Assembly: GCA_002841945.1 (NCBI GenBank)
Contig: PHBI01000036.1
Span: 1 to 54,903, forward strand
Direction: 5' to 3'
DNA: 54,903 nt
Source: Deltaproteobacteria bacterium HGW-Deltaproteobacteria-14
Lineage (GTDB): Bacteria > Myxococcota_A > UBA9042 > PHBI01
Positions within the stretch are counted from its first letter, which is position 1. Every line of letters begins with the position of its first letter. Both the position numbers and the translations under genes were made by a program. The notes beneath the pieces are model-generated. The model had not been told where the DNA came from. It ran no database searches and worked only from the letters and a program-made list of their open reading frames with translations. This document shows positions 1 through 8,799 of this stretch, piece after piece.

Positions 1-166
1 CGGCGTCCGGGCGCGGGGCGACTGGGTTTGTGTCGTCCACGGGGGCGCCGCTCGCGGCGGGGCGGGCCGTGGGGTCGGGCTCGCCGTCGGGGTGGCGCGC
101 CCCGGGGGCGCCGCATGCCACGCCCGCGATGGCGACGAGGACCGCGACGAGGGCGGCCGCTGTCAG
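1..166 (-). CDS. Partial probable lipoprotein (N-terminus only)
   Basis: Reading leftwards from about 166, the minus strand gives a classic lipoprotein export signal: a hydrophobic Leu/Val/Ala stretch ending in a lipobox-like AGVAC, followed by a Pro/Ala/Asp-rich linker that runs off the window edge without a stop. The start is unclear. No ATG, GTG or TTG lies in frame just upstream of the hydrophobic stretch; the nearest candidate is a CTG at 166-164, and the frame stays open to beyond 250. The gene could start at this CTG, further upstream, or the reading could be coincidental in such GC-rich DNA. Function cannot be assigned from what is visible. The stretch from 167 to 454 shows no supported gene. 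Confidence 0.4.
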   Translation of the reverse strand, partial: MTAAALVAVLVAIAGVACGAPGARHPDGEPDPTARPAASGAPVDDTNPVAPRPDA

Positions 167-454
167 TTGTTTGGGCGGCTCGTGGCGCGTGGCGTCGGCT
201 CCTCGCTCGGTGTCCCGCGATGATACCGGGAGGCCGCCGCGCCGACAAAAAGGCCACCGGCTCCCAGCGCCGGCGGGTCGGGACGGAGGTCGTGGCTGTC
301 GCCGACGGCGGGTCGGGACGCGGAGGTCGCAGCGGGTCCGCAGGGCGAAGTCGACCGCGGAGACCGCGGTGGCCCGACCGATACGACGCCATTCCCCGCC
401 TTGCAGAGGCCCGCTTGGCCGACGCGAAGCAGGCCAGGCGGTGGGAAAACCGCG

Positions 455-943
455 TCAACCGGCCGCGGAGACGGGGCGGACCGGGCCGTACTGGTAGAAG
501 GCCGTGAACAGCGAGAACGCCTGCACCGCCGCCCGCACGTCCTGGTCCTGACGCAGGTAGAAGGCGTTGACGCCGACCCGCCACAGGTAGACGAGCTGGT
601 CGCGGAGGACGTCGCCGTAGACGAGCAGCGTCCCCGGGTAGCCCCAGAGGTGCCGGATCCGGCGGGCGTGGGTGTAGCAGCGGCCGTCGGTGAACTTCGT
701 GATGTGCAGCGCGACGAAGGGGATCGCGGTCAGGTGCTGGCGCAGCGCCCGCAGGTCGCAGTCCCCCTCGAGGATGAGGCCGACGCCGATGAGCGGGGCG
801 CCCGCTTCGCGCAGGCGCAGCCAGGCGTCACACGGGATCGCCATCTGGGGGGCCAGCGCGTCGGGGACGTCGTCGTGGAGCGTATAGCGGCGCGGGGCGA
901 CGGCGCCGTCGAGGATCATGAGCTCGCGGGGCGGCTCAGCCAT
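455..943 (-). CDS. DUF934 family protein, sulfite/nitrite reductase partner
   Basis: A 162-aa soluble protein that I recognise as the DUF934 (COG3749) family. Genes of this family very often lie directly after the assimilatory sulfite/nitrite reductase hemoprotein gene. Here the ATG lies inside the end of that gene (8-base overlap), so the two are almost certainly co-translated. Family-like features are the C-terminal part with RHLWGYPG, GDVLRDQLVYL and a terminal FYQYGP segment. The biochemical role is not established; a role in assembly of, or electron supply to, the siroheme enzyme is inferred only from context. There is no signal peptide or membrane segment, so it is cytoplasmic. Confidence 0.85.
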   Translation of the reverse strand: MAEPPRELMILDGAVAPRRYTLHDDVPDALAPQMAIPCDAWLRLREAGAPLIGVGLILEGDCDLRALRQHLTAIPFVALHITKFTDGRCYTHARRIRHLWGYPGTLLVYGDVLRDQLVYLWRVGVNAFYLRQDQDVRAAVQAFSLFTAFYQYGPVRPVSAAG

Positions 944-2597
944 AGACTCGCTCCTTGAAGGGCTCGACGCCGACGCGGTCGACGGTGTCGAGGAAGGTCT
1001 CGCCGGGGTTGCGCTGCTCGCGGTAGGTCGCGACGAGGAGGGCGATGACCTCGGGCACGTCGGCGCGCGTGACGGCCGCGCCGAGGATGCGGGCGACCTT
1101 GGCGGGGGCGGCGTCGTCGACCCCGGGGCTGCCGCCGACGGCGATCTGGTAGGCCTCCTCGCCGCGCTTGTCGATCCCGAGGATCCCGATGTGGCCGGTG
1201 TGGTGGTGGCCGCAGGCGTTGATGCAGCCGCTCATGTGGAGCGACAGCGGGCCGATGTCCTCGAGCTCGTCGGGGTCGTCGAAGCGCGCCTGGATCTCTT
1301 GGGCCACGCCGATGGAGGTGGCGTTGGCGAGGCTGCAATAGTCGAGCCCGGGGCAGCAGATCAGGTCGTGCAGGGTGCCGATGTTGGGCGTCGCCAACCC
1401 GGCCGCGTCGAGCGCGGCGTAGACCGCCTCGAGGTCGGCGTTGGCGACGTACTGCAGCAGCAGGTTCTGGGTGTAGGTCGCCTGGACGTAGCCGTGGTTG
1501 AAGCGCTCGGCGAGGTCCGCGATGGCGTAGAGCTGGTCGCTCGACGCGTCGCCGGGGGGGCGGCCGGGGTGCTTGAGCGAGAGGTAGACGATGTTGTAGC
1601 CCGCGACCTTGTGAGGGCGGACGTTGGTGCGGAGCCAGCGCGCGAAGGCCGGGTCGCGCTCGGCGCGGGCGCGGTGGGTCGTGACGGCGGCGGCGGCGGG
1701 ATCGTAGGCGACGTGGTCGAACATCGCCGCGACCCGGGCGACGGCGGCGGCGGGCAGGGCGCGCTCGGCCTCGGGGACCTGCGCCCACTCGGCCTCGACC
1801 TCGTCTCGGAAGGCCGACACCCCGAGATCGCCGACGAGGATCTTGATGCGGGCCTTGTACTTGTTGTCCCGCCGCCCGTGGAGGTTGTAGACGCGCAGGA
1901 TCGCCTCGAGGTAGCTGACGCACTGCTCGAGCGGCAGGGAGTCGTGGACGAGCTGGGCGACGCGCGGGGTGCGGCCGAGCCCGCCGCCGACGTAGACGCG
2001 CCAGGCGAGGGCCCCGGCGGCGTCCCGGGTCGCGCGAAAGCCCACGTCGTGCACGGCGGTCGCGGCGCGGTCGGTGTCAGCGCCAGAGAAGGCGACCTTG
2101 AACTTGCGCGGCAGGAACATGAACTCCGGGTGGAGCTCCTTGTACTGGCGCAGGAGCTCGCAGTACGGCCGCACGTCGAGCAGCTCGTCGCCGGCGACCC
2201 CGGCCTCGGGGTCGCTCGAGACGTTGCGCACACAGTTGCCGCTCGTCTGGATGGCGTGCATCTGGACGTCGGCGAGGTGGCCCAGCAGATCGGGGGTGTC
2301 CTCGAGGCGGATCCAGTTGAACTGGATGTTCTGGCGCGTCGTGAAGTGGCCGAAGCCGCGGTCGTAGCGCTCGGCGACGAAGCCGAGCTTGCGGACCTGG
2401 GCCGCGCTCAGCAGGCCGTAGGGGATGGCGATGCGCAGCATGTAGGCGTGGCGCTGGAGATAGAGCCCGTTCATCAGGCGCAGCGGGCGGAACTCGTCCT
2501 CGCTCAGCGCGCCGGCGACCCGCCGCTGGACCTGGCCGCGGAACTCCTCGACCCGCTCCCGCACGAGGCGCGTGTCCATGCTGTCGTAGCGATACAT
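936..2597 (-). CDS. Sulfite/nitrite reductase hemoprotein (siroheme, 4Fe-4S)
   Basis: A 553-aa protein of the assimilatory nitrite/sulfite reductase family (CysI/NirA type), which carries out six-electron reduction of sulfite to sulfide or nitrite to ammonia. Two copies of the ferredoxin-like plus siroheme-binding domain can be followed. The N-terminal half has FGHFTTRQNIQFNW. The C-terminal half has the cluster ligands CCPGLDYC (C-x5-C) and SGCINACGHHHTGHIG (C-x3-C), which hold the 4Fe-4S cluster and siroheme. Length is typical for the ferredoxin-type single-chain enzyme; no flavoprotein subunit is adjacent. DUF934 overlaps its 3' end. Pairing with DUF934 favours sulfite as substrate, but sequence alone does not settle sulfite versus nitrite. 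The upstream region carries a probable Rrf2-type operator. Confidence 0.9.
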   Translation of the reverse strand: MYRYDSMDTRLVRERVEEFRGQVQRRVAGALSEDEFRPLRLMNGLYLQRHAYMLRIAIPYGLLSAAQVRKLGFVAERYDRGFGHFTTRQNIQFNWIRLEDTPDLLGHLADVQMHAIQTSGNCVRNVSSDPEAGVAGDELLDVRPYCELLRQYKELHPEFMFLPRKFKVAFSGADTDRAATAVHDVGFRATRDAAGALAWRVYVGGGLGRTPRVAQLVHDSLPLEQCVSYLEAILRVYNLHGRRDNKYKARIKILVGDLGVSAFRDEVEAEWAQVPEAERALPAAAVARVAAMFDHVAYDPAAAAVTTHRARAERDPAFARWLRTNVRPHKVAGYNIVYLSLKHPGRPPGDASSDQLYAIADLAERFNHGYVQATYTQNLLLQYVANADLEAVYAALDAAGLATPNIGTLHDLICCPGLDYCSLANATSIGVAQEIQARFDDPDELEDIGPLSLHMSGCINACGHHHTGHIGILGIDKRGEEAYQIAVGGSPGVDDAAPAKVARILGAAVTRADVPEVIALLVATYREQRNPGETFLDTVDRVGVEPFKERVYG

Positions 2598-2659
2598 CTC
2601 GACGTCCTCGGCTGGACCGGACGCCGGTCCGGGAGGCCCGTCCCGACGCGATCGCCGGG

Positions 2660-2694
2660 ATTGTGCACAAAGGTGAGCAACTTAGTCAAGATTA
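2660..2694 (-). promoter_or_regulatory. Probable promoter with Rrf2/IscR-like operator for the sulfite/nitrite reductase
   Basis: On the minus strand there is a -35 TTGACT (2689-2684) and, 18 bases on, a weak -10 CACAAT (2665-2660). The sequence over the -35, CTTGACTAAGTTGCTCACC, strongly resembles the motif shared by Rrf2-family regulators of the IscR type 1 class (TTGACTAAATTxCTC). A site overlapping the -35 would repress transcription when bound. Operator identity is inferred from motif resemblance; no regulator gene is in the window. Confidence 0.5.
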
Positions 2695-2739
2695 GACGCC
2701 TGACCCAGAGGCGGCTGTCCAACGCGGCCCGGCCCTTCG

Positions 2740-3786
2740 CTACGCCCGGCCGCGGAACCAGGCGATCGAGGCGTCGATGGCGTCGTCGATGGGGCGCGGG
2801 CGGTAGCCGAGCTCGCGCTCAGCCTTCGCGGTCGAGAACCACGAGTGGCGCCCCGCCAAGTAGGCGACCGACGGTCGCGTGAAGCGCGGGGGCCTGTGGG
2901 TCACGTGGTCGGCGATGGCCCCGGCGATGCGCCCGGCCGCCAGCAGGGCGCCGGTCGGCAGGGTCACCGGCGGGGGGCGGCGCCCGGCGCGCCGCGCGAC
3001 CAGCGTCGCGAAGTCCTTGAAGGTCAGGTTCTCGCCGCCGAGGATGTAGCGCTCGCCGGGGCGACCGCGCCGCGCGGCGAGCAGGTGCCCCTCGGCCACG
3101 TCGCGCACGTCTACCGCGTTGAAGCCGCCCGCGACGACGAACGGCATCTGCCCGGCGAGGGTGTCCTTGATCATCTTGCCGGTGGGCGTCGGGCCGACGT
3201 CGTTGGCGCCAAACGGGAAGGCCGGGTTGGCGCACACGACCTCGAGGCCGTCCTTGTTCTGCGCCAGCGCCTCGCACTCGCTGATGTACTTCGAGAGCAC
3301 GTAGTCGTTGCCGAGATCCCAGTCGTTGAAGCGCACCGCCTCGTCGGACACCTCGCGACCTGGCAGGTAGCCGACCGCCGCGATGGAGCTGGTGTGCACG
3401 ACCCGCGGGACGCCGGCCGCGCGGGCGCCCTCGAGGACCGCGAGGGTGCCGCCGACGTTGACGTCGAACATGCGCCGCGGCTCGGCGAGCCAGATGGCGT
3501 AGATCGCCGCGAGGTTGAAGACGATGTCGCAGCCCTGGGCCGCCCGGGTGACCGCCACGCGATCGGTGATGTCCCCCGTGACGCGCTCCACGTCGACGCC
3601 AGAGAGCGTGTGCGCCGCATCATTCGGAAGCAGAAGGCATCGAACCTCAACACCTTCTTCGATAAGGCGCTGCACAACGTGCGAACCGATGAAGCCCGAC
3701 CCGCCGGTCACCAGGGCGCGTGGGAAGAGCGCGCCGAGCGGGCCGTCACCGGTCGCGTCAGCCGCGCCGGTCGCGTCATTGGGCAT
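2740..3786 (-). CDS. NAD(P)-dependent epimerase/reductase (extended SDR)
   Basis: A 348-aa extended short-chain dehydrogenase/reductase. The N-terminal Rossmann motif TGGSGFIGSH binds NAD(P). HTSSIAAVG supplies the catalytic Ser region and YVLSK is the YxxxK catalytic pair. The overall pattern (FNLAAIYA, NVGGTLAVLEGA, GGENLTFKDF) is closest to the dihydroflavonol-4-reductase-like and hopanoid-associated sugar epimerase (HpnA-like) group. About 20 Ala/Asp/Gly-rich residues precede the fold, so a later start is possible. Its 5' end overlaps the 3' end of the metallo-beta-lactamase gene by 11 bases, indicating an operon. Substrate is not known; no other hopanoid genes lie here, so the HpnA role is unproven. 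Confidence 0.85.
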   Translation of the reverse strand: MPNDATGAADATGDGPLGALFPRALVTGGSGFIGSHVVQRLIEEGVEVRCLLLPNDAAHTLSGVDVERVTGDITDRVAVTRAAQGCDIVFNLAAIYAIWLAEPRRMFDVNVGGTLAVLEGARAAGVPRVVHTSSIAAVGYLPGREVSDEAVRFNDWDLGNDYVLSKYISECEALAQNKDGLEVVCANPAFPFGANDVGPTPTGKMIKDTLAGQMPFVVAGGFNAVDVRDVAEGHLLAARRGRPGERYILGGENLTFKDFATLVARRAGRRPPPVTLPTGALLAAGRIAGAIADHVTHRPPRFTRPSVAYLAGRHSWFSTAKAERELGYRPRPIDDAIDASIAWFRGRA

Positions 3787-4873
3787 AGCAGGCCTGCACG
3801 GTGCCGTCGGCGTCGATGGTGACGATGATGGTGTCGTCGCCGTGCTCGGTGCCCGGCGACTTGATGTCGTCGCGGTTCTCGGTCGACAGCACGTGGTGCT
3901 CGCCGAGGACGCGCGTCAGGTTGGCGAGGGTCTCCTCGGTCGGCAGGGTGACCCCGCTGAAGTCGCGGCGCCCGCTCGAGATGACCGCCCACTCCTCCGA
4001 GCCCGGGTTGGGGTAGACGTGCGACAGGAAGGCCGGGCTGGTCGAGGAGGACGAGCCGTGGTGGGCGACCTTCATCACCGCCGACGTGAGGTCGATCTCG
4101 CCCGCGAGGTTGGCGTTGATGAGCTCCTGCTCGACCTCGTCCTCGAGGTCGGCGAGCAAGAGCACCTGCTTGCCTCCCCAGCGGATGGCGAAGGCCACCG
4201 AGGTGTTGTTGACGTCGGTGCCGCTGGGATCGGTGGTGTTGCCGCTCGGCGGGACGGCGGCGGACCACAGGAGATCGCTCTCGACGTACTGCCCGAAGAG
4301 GTCGGTCTGGACGAAGGGCCGCGGCACGAGCTCGGGGATGGCCGGCACCTGGCTCTGCCCGCCGACCTTCGAGACGTCCGCCTGGGCCGCGCCGCGGGCC
4401 GCGAGGAAGCCCGACGAGTTGGCGGCGAAGCCGGGATCGATGTAGCGGCCGATCTCGAACATGGCCGCCAGCGCCGGGACGCCGCCGTAGTGGTCCTCGT
4501 GGGCGTGGCTGATGACGAGGGCGTCGATGCGCTCGCCCGGAGGCAGCCCGTTGGTGAGCAGGTAGTCCACCATCACCGCGCCGCCGGGGGACGTGCCCGG
4601 GACGTTCCCGGACGGGCCAGCGTCGATGATGATGTTGCGGCTCTCGAGCTGCTGGTTCTCGTAGTACGGCGTCTGGATCCAGATGCCGTCGCCCTGGCCG
4701 ACGTCGATCAGCGTGATGCGGAGCTGTTCGGGGGGAAAGTTCTGCAGCTTGTCGGGGCCGCAGACAGGCCCGTCGGTGCGCCCCTCGCCGAGCTCGAGGG
4801 TGAGATCGGGGAGGGTCGTGTCGATGCAACCGCTCACCAAGAGAGCGAGAATCAGGACGATGGCGCGTTTCAT
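3776..4873 (-). CDS. ComEC-like metallo-beta-lactamase lipoprotein
   Basis: A secreted hydrolase of about 365 aa. The chosen start gives MKRAIVLILALLVSGC, a compact lipoprotein signal with Cys as residue 16; another ATG lies four codons upstream. The rest matches the soluble metallo-beta-lactamase domain of ComEC/Rec2: LIDVGQGDG, then ISHAHEDHYGG (the HxHxDH metal motif with Ala and Glu at the x positions), then LLLADLED and VAHHGSS near the end. The ComEC membrane channel domain is absent, so this is a stand-alone, lipid-anchored enzyme. Proteins of this type are usually assumed to be nucleases or phosphodiesterases, but substrate is not known. Overlap with the epimerase gene suggests co-transcription. 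Confidence 0.85.
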   Translation of the reverse strand: MKRAIVLILALLVSGCIDTTLPDLTLELGEGRTDGPVCGPDKLQNFPPEQLRITLIDVGQGDGIWIQTPYYENQQLESRNIIIDAGPSGNVPGTSPGGAVMVDYLLTNGLPPGERIDALVISHAHEDHYGGVPALAAMFEIGRYIDPGFAANSSGFLAARGAAQADVSKVGGQSQVPAIPELVPRPFVQTDLFGQYVESDLLWSAAVPPSGNTTDPSGTDVNNTSVAFAIRWGGKQVLLLADLEDEVEQELINANLAGEIDLTSAVMKVAHHGSSSSTSPAFLSHVYPNPGSEEWAVISSGRRDFSGVTLPTEETLANLTRVLGEHHVLSTENRDDIKSPGTEHGDDTIIVTIDADGTVQACYAQ

Positions 4874-5037
4874 GGTTAACGTCATATCACGTGGATGCTA
4901 CGTGTACGCACCGAACTTTGCACCCGCGCGGTGGCGCCGGGCGCGGTGAAATAAGGCCCGGCGTGATCCGGTTGTGGGGACGATGGGGCGTACGCCGGCA
5001 TGAACCGGCGGCCCTGGTGAGGGCGGTCAAGACAGCG

Positions 5038-5538
5038 ATGGAGGGTCTCTTGTACAGGAAGTCGAGCGGGTTGCTGGCGGTGAGCGTGGTCATGGTGCTC
5101 TTCAGCGCGGCGTGCGGGACGACGTACCTCGCCAACACCGAGATCCCCGACACCCCGGACAACCGGGAGATCTACCAACGCGTGATGGACTACCGCGAGG
5201 CGATCGAGAAGCGGGACTCAGAGGCGCTGGCGGCGATGACGAGCCGCACCTACTTCGAGAACGCCGGCACGACCGACCGCTCCGATGACGACTACGGCTT
5301 CGACGCGCTCCAGGGCACGCTCCTCGACGAGCTGCGCGACAACATCCTGGCCGTGCAGCTGCGCATCCTCATGCACCGTATCGCGATCGATGGTGACCGC
5401 GCCTACGCCGACTACGAGTACTATTACACCTTCAAGTACGTCGAAGGGGGCGTGGAGGGGTGGGAACCGAAGAACGACTTCAACCGCCTGGAGTTCGTGC
5501 GCGAGGACGGGATCTGGAAGATCGCCAGCGGCATGTAG
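5038..5538 (+). CDS. NTF2-like lipoprotein of unknown function
   Basis: A small exported lipoprotein: a hydrophobic segment ends in the lipobox LFSAAC, so the mature protein starts CGTTYL. The mature part has the pattern of an NTF2-like/DUF4440-type cone fold: an N-terminal helix (YQRVMDYREAIEKRDSEALAAMTS), then strands ending in FNRLEFVREDGIWKIASGM, a typical NTF2-like C-terminus. The start is a choice between ATG at 5038 and TTG at 5050; GGAGG at 5040-5044 sits about five bases before the TTG, which favours TTG (162 aa). An in-frame ATG further upstream would give an implausible Arg-rich extension. The next gene follows by 62 bases in the same direction. No enzyme residues are evident. Confidence 0.75.
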   Translation: MEGLLYRKSSGLLAVSVVMVLFSAACGTTYLANTEIPDTPDNREIYQRVMDYREAIEKRDSEALAAMTSRTYFENAGTTDRSDDDYGFDALQGTLLDELRDNILAVQLRILMHRIAIDGDRAYADYEYYYTFKYVEGGVEGWEPKNDFNRLEFVREDGIWKIASGM

Positions 5539-5600
5539 TCCGGCGCGCGGTGACCGCCCTCCCCCGTTCGAAGCCAGCATGCGACCGGGGGACGCGCGCC

Positions 5601-8207
5601 ATGATCGTCTACACGCTCGCCGTCGCCTTCGCCGGCGCGGCGCTGAACCTGAGCCCGCCGCCGGCCTCCGCCGCGAGCCCCGCGCCGACGGCCGTCGGGC
5701 TCGACGGCGCGCGCGAAGCGGTCGCGGCGTGGCGGCTCGATGACGCCGAGCGCGCCCTCGCGGGCGAGGTGAGCCCGGGCGAGGACGCCGTCGCGCGCGA
5801 GGTCCTCGCGGCCCGGGTCGACCTCGCCCGGAGCCGCTTCGACGCGGTGGTGAAGCGCCTCGACCCGGTCGTCGCCGCGCACCCCGACGCCTTCGAGGCG
5901 CGGGTCGTGCTGGGACGGGCGCTGCTCGCCCAGGGGAAGAAGGCGCGCGGCTTCGCGGTGCTCGACGCGATGGCGGACGCCTACAACGACGACCGCGTGA
6001 CGGCCGCCCGCGACCTGATGTGGCTCGGCGTGGGGCTCCACCTGACGGACTACGTCAAGAACGCCAACCGCGCCTTCAAGGAGGCCCTCGACCTCGACGG
6101 CGACCTCGACCAGGCGCGGCTCTTGTGGGCCGAGCTCTTCATCGCGAAGTACAACTATCAGGACTCGGACGGGCTCTACCGAGAGGTCCTCGCGCGCCAC
6201 CCGGGCGACCTCGGCGCAACCCTCGGCCAGGCCCGCATCGACATCCTGTCGGACAACGAGCTGACCGGCGCCCGCGAGAAGCTCGACAGGATCCTCGCCG
6301 CGGCCCCGGGTTGCGTGCCGGCGCACAACCTGATCGCGCTCGTCGAGCTGCAGAACGAGCGCCCCGAGGCCGCCGCCGAGCGCCTCCTCGCCCAGAGCCT
6401 GCGCCTCGCCCCGAACGACCTCGAGGCGCTCGCGCTGCTCGGCGCCGCCTACTACCTCGCCGACGACGACACACGCTACGCCGCCACCGAGCAGCGCGCG
6501 CTGGCGGTGAACCCGCGCTTCGCCGCCTTCTACACGACCGTGGCCGAGCACGCCGCCCGGGTGCACCGCTACCGCGAGGCGGTCGCCCTCGACAAGCGCG
6601 CGCTCGCCCTCGACCCCGAGCACTGGCCTGCGCTGGCTGGCCTCGGCATCGGCATGAGCCGCCTCGGCGACGACGCCGAGGCCGTCCGTTACCTCAACGA
6701 GGCGTTCGACGGCGACCCCTACGACGTACGCACCTACAACCTGCTGGCGCACTTCTACGACGACGTGAAGAAGCACTACACCTGGGTCGACGCCGAGCCG
6801 CTGCGGGTGCGGGTCGAGAAGTCCCAGGAGGCGATCCTGAGCCGCTACGTGCCGGCCTTCCTGCAGCAGGCCTACGGCTACTTCACGAAGAAGTACGCCT
6901 TCGCCCCCGCCGAGCCCCTCCACGTCGAGATCTTCCCCGACGTTCAGACCTTCGCCGTGCGCTCGACCGGGCTCCCGCAGCTCTCGGCCCACGGCATCTG
7001 CTTTGGCCACGTCATCACCAGCCGCTCGCCGTCGGACGGCAACTTCAACTGGGGCGAGGTGCTGTGGCACGAGCTCGCGCACGTCTACCACATCCAGCTC
7101 TCCAAGAGCCGCGTCCCGCGCTGGTTCACCGAGGGCCTCGCGGTCTGGGAGTCGCTCGAGGGGCGCCCGAACTGGGAGCGCGAGAACGACCCCGAGCTCC
7201 TGCGCTACCTGAACCGCGGCCAGCTGCGCGGCGTCGCGGACTTCAACCTCGCGTTCACCCAGGCGAAGTCGATGCAGGACATCCTGGTCGCCTACTACCA
7301 CGCCTTCAAGGTCGCGAAGTTCATCGACAAGACCTGGGGCTTCGCGAAGATGCGCAAGATGCTCGCCGGGTGGGGCGAGAAGCTCGAGACCCCAGCGGTG
7401 CTGAAGGCGGCCCTGGGCGTCAGCGTCGAGGAGTTCGATCGGCGGTTCTTCGCCTGGCTCCGCGAGGATCTGGGGCGCCTCATCTCGCAACTGCAGATCG
7501 ACCCCGGCGCCTTCGCCGGGCGCGCCGACGAAGTGCTCGCAGCCGCCGCGGCTGCCCCCGATGACGCCAACAAGCAGACCGAGGGCGCGATCGCCGCGCT
7601 GGCCAAAGGCGACGCCGATCTCGCAATGCAGCATGCCGCCCGCGCGCTGACCCTCGACCCCGCCGCCCCCCGCGCGCGCTACGTGCGGGCGGTCGTCGCG
7701 ATGCAGAAGCAGGACGCCGCGGCGGCGGAGGCCGACCTCCTGGCGCTGGTCGCCGCTGGCCACGACAGCGTCGACATCGAGGGCCGCCTGGCCACCCTGG
7801 CCGACGGACGCGGGGACGCCGACGCGGCCATCGCCGCCCTCACGCGCGCGGTGAAGCTCGATCCGAAGGAGGCCTCGAGCTACACCGCGCTCATCGCCAA
7901 GCTCGACGCCGCCAAGCGGCCGGCGGAGGCGTTCGCGTGGCGGGCGCGCCTCGCCGACGTCGACCAGATGGACGCGGGGCTGGTCAAGCGCCTCCTCGAC
8001 GACGCCGCCGCCCAGGGCGCAGCGAAGGCCGACGTCATCCGCTGGGGCGAGCAGGGGAACTTCATCGCCCCGTTCTCGGCGGCGCTGCACGTCGCCTTCG
8101 CCCGCGAGCTCAAGCGCCTCGGTGAGGTCGAACGCGCGCGCTTCGAGGCGCGATCGGCGCTGGCGATCGACCCCAACGACGCGGCGGCGCTGGCGCTCCT
8201 GAAGTAG
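5601..8207 (+). CDS. Exported TPR protein with gluzincin metallopeptidase domain
   Basis: An 868-aa protein. The ATG at 5601, preceded by a GGGGGA ribosome site, gives a signal-peptide-like N-terminus with an Ala-rich cleavage region (PPPASAAS). Residues about 30-420 are TPR-like helical repeats. A zinc peptidase domain follows: HELAH at about 490-494 and the third ligand in WFTEGLAVWE (Glu about 511), the spacing of gluzincins (the M1/M61-like 'peptidase MA' group). More TPR repeats fill 660-868. Such proteins are common in Myxococcota. A periplasmic or outer-membrane-associated location is inferred. Substrate unknown; the helical repeats suggest a protein partner or substrate. Confidence 0.85.
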   Translation: MIVYTLAVAFAGAALNLSPPPASAASPAPTAVGLDGAREAVAAWRLDDAERALAGEVSPGEDAVAREVLAARVDLARSRFDAVVKRLDPVVAAHPDAFEARVVLGRALLAQGKKARGFAVLDAMADAYNDDRVTAARDLMWLGVGLHLTDYVKNANRAFKEALDLDGDLDQARLLWAELFIAKYNYQDSDGLYREVLARHPGDLGATLGQARIDILSDNELTGAREKLDRILAAAPGCVPAHNLIALVELQNERPEAAAERLLAQSLRLAPNDLEALALLGAAYYLADDDTRYAATEQRALAVNPRFAAFYTTVAEHAARVHRYREAVALDKRALALDPEHWPALAGLGIGMSRLGDDAEAVRYLNEAFDGDPYDVRTYNLLAHFYDDVKKHYTWVDAEPLRVRVEKSQEAILSRYVPAFLQQAYGYFTKKYAFAPAEPLHVEIFPDVQTFAVRSTGLPQLSAHGICFGHVITSRSPSDGNFNWGEVLWHELAHVYHIQLSKSRVPRWFTEGLAVWESLEGRPNWERENDPELLRYLNRGQLRGVADFNLAFTQAKSMQDILVAYYHAFKVAKFIDKTWGFAKMRKMLAGWGEKLETPAVLKAALGVSVEEFDRRFFAWLREDLGRLISQLQIDPGAFAGRADEVLAAAAAAPDDANKQTEGAIAALAKGDADLAMQHAARALTLDPAAPRARYVRAVVAMQKQDAAAAEADLLALVAAGHDSVDIEGRLATLADGRGDADAAIAALTRAVKLDPKEASSYTALIAKLDAAKRPAEAFAWRARLADVDQMDAGLVKRLLDDAAAQGAAKADVIRWGEQGNFIAPFSAALHVAFARELKRLGEVERARFEARSALAIDPNDAAALALLK

Positions 8208-8216
8208 CGCGGCCGA

Positions 8217-8240
8217 GCGGGCCCGACCGGTCCGGCCCGC
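8217..8240 (+). terminator. Possible hairpin terminator after the TPR-peptidase gene
   Basis: GCGGGCC and GGCCCGC form a 7-base-pair GC stem closed around a ten-base, partly self-complementary loop, nine bases after the stop codon. There is no T-run, so intrinsic termination is uncertain; it may instead protect the 3' end. Confidence 0.35.
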
Positions 8241-8307
8241 GCCTGGACAGGGGTCGTGACCGGTCGTAGTTTGTAGGCTGATCGACGGAGCGCGCACCGG
8301 AGGCGTC

Positions 8308-8799
8308 TTGCTGGAGCTAGCCACCAAGCCGACATGGATGCAGCTGCGCGGGTCTCGCGACCCTGCGGAGGCCATCCTGTCCCACTTCGCGGTGCGGAGC
8401 GCGCCGGTGCCGGTCCACCAGCTCGCGGCGGGGCTGGGCGTCACCGTCGTCGCGGCGAAGCTCGCGGTGACCGGGGTGCTCGACCCGACCGACGCGCACG
8501 ACGTCCGCATCCACGTCAACGCCACCGACTCGGCGGTGCGCCAGCGCTTCACCATCGCCCACGAGCTCGGCCACCTGATGCTCCACCCGCTGAGCGTGCA
8601 GTACCGCGACTACATCACCAGCTCGCGGGGCGGGCTCAAGGAGCGGCAGGCCAACCGGTTCGCCGTCGACCTGCTGATGCCCGAGTGGCTGGTGCGCCCG
8701 GCGTTCCGCTGGCTCAGCGGCGATCTCGAGCAGCTCGCCGACTACTTCGAGGTGTCCAAGCCCGCCATGGAGATCCGGTTCCAAGAGCTCTATGGCTGA
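8308..8799 (+). CDS. ImmA/IrrE family metallo-endopeptidase
   Basis: A 163-aa protein of the ImmA/IrrE (M78, DUF955, COG2856) family. The zinc motif is HELGHLMLH at about residues 86-94, followed by ERQANRFAVDLLMP, the conserved segment carrying the downstream acidic ligand, and a C-terminal helical part (LEQLADYFEVSKPAMEIRFQEL) typical of the family. The start is TTG at 8308, supported by GGAGG at 8300-8304. Family members cleave helix-turn-helix repressors (ImmA of ICEBs1, IrrE/PprI of Deinococcus). No HTH domain is fused here and no XRE repressor gene is adjacent, so the target is not evident. The next gene starts inside its 3' end. Confidence 0.88.
   Translation: MLELATKPTWMQLRGSRDPAEAILSHFAVRSAPVPVHQLAAGLGVTVVAAKLAVTGVLDPTDAHDVRIHVNATDSAVRQRFTIAHELGHLMLHPLSVQYRDYITSSRGGLKERQANRFAVDLLMPEWLVRPAFRWLSGDLEQLADYFEVSKPAMEIRFQELYG

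Noticed and set aside
5424..8555. A minus-strand frame of 1043 codons opposite the TPR-peptidase gene.
   Set aside because: The plus strand has signal peptide, TPRs and HELAH zinc site; the minus frame has no motif and runs across gene borders.
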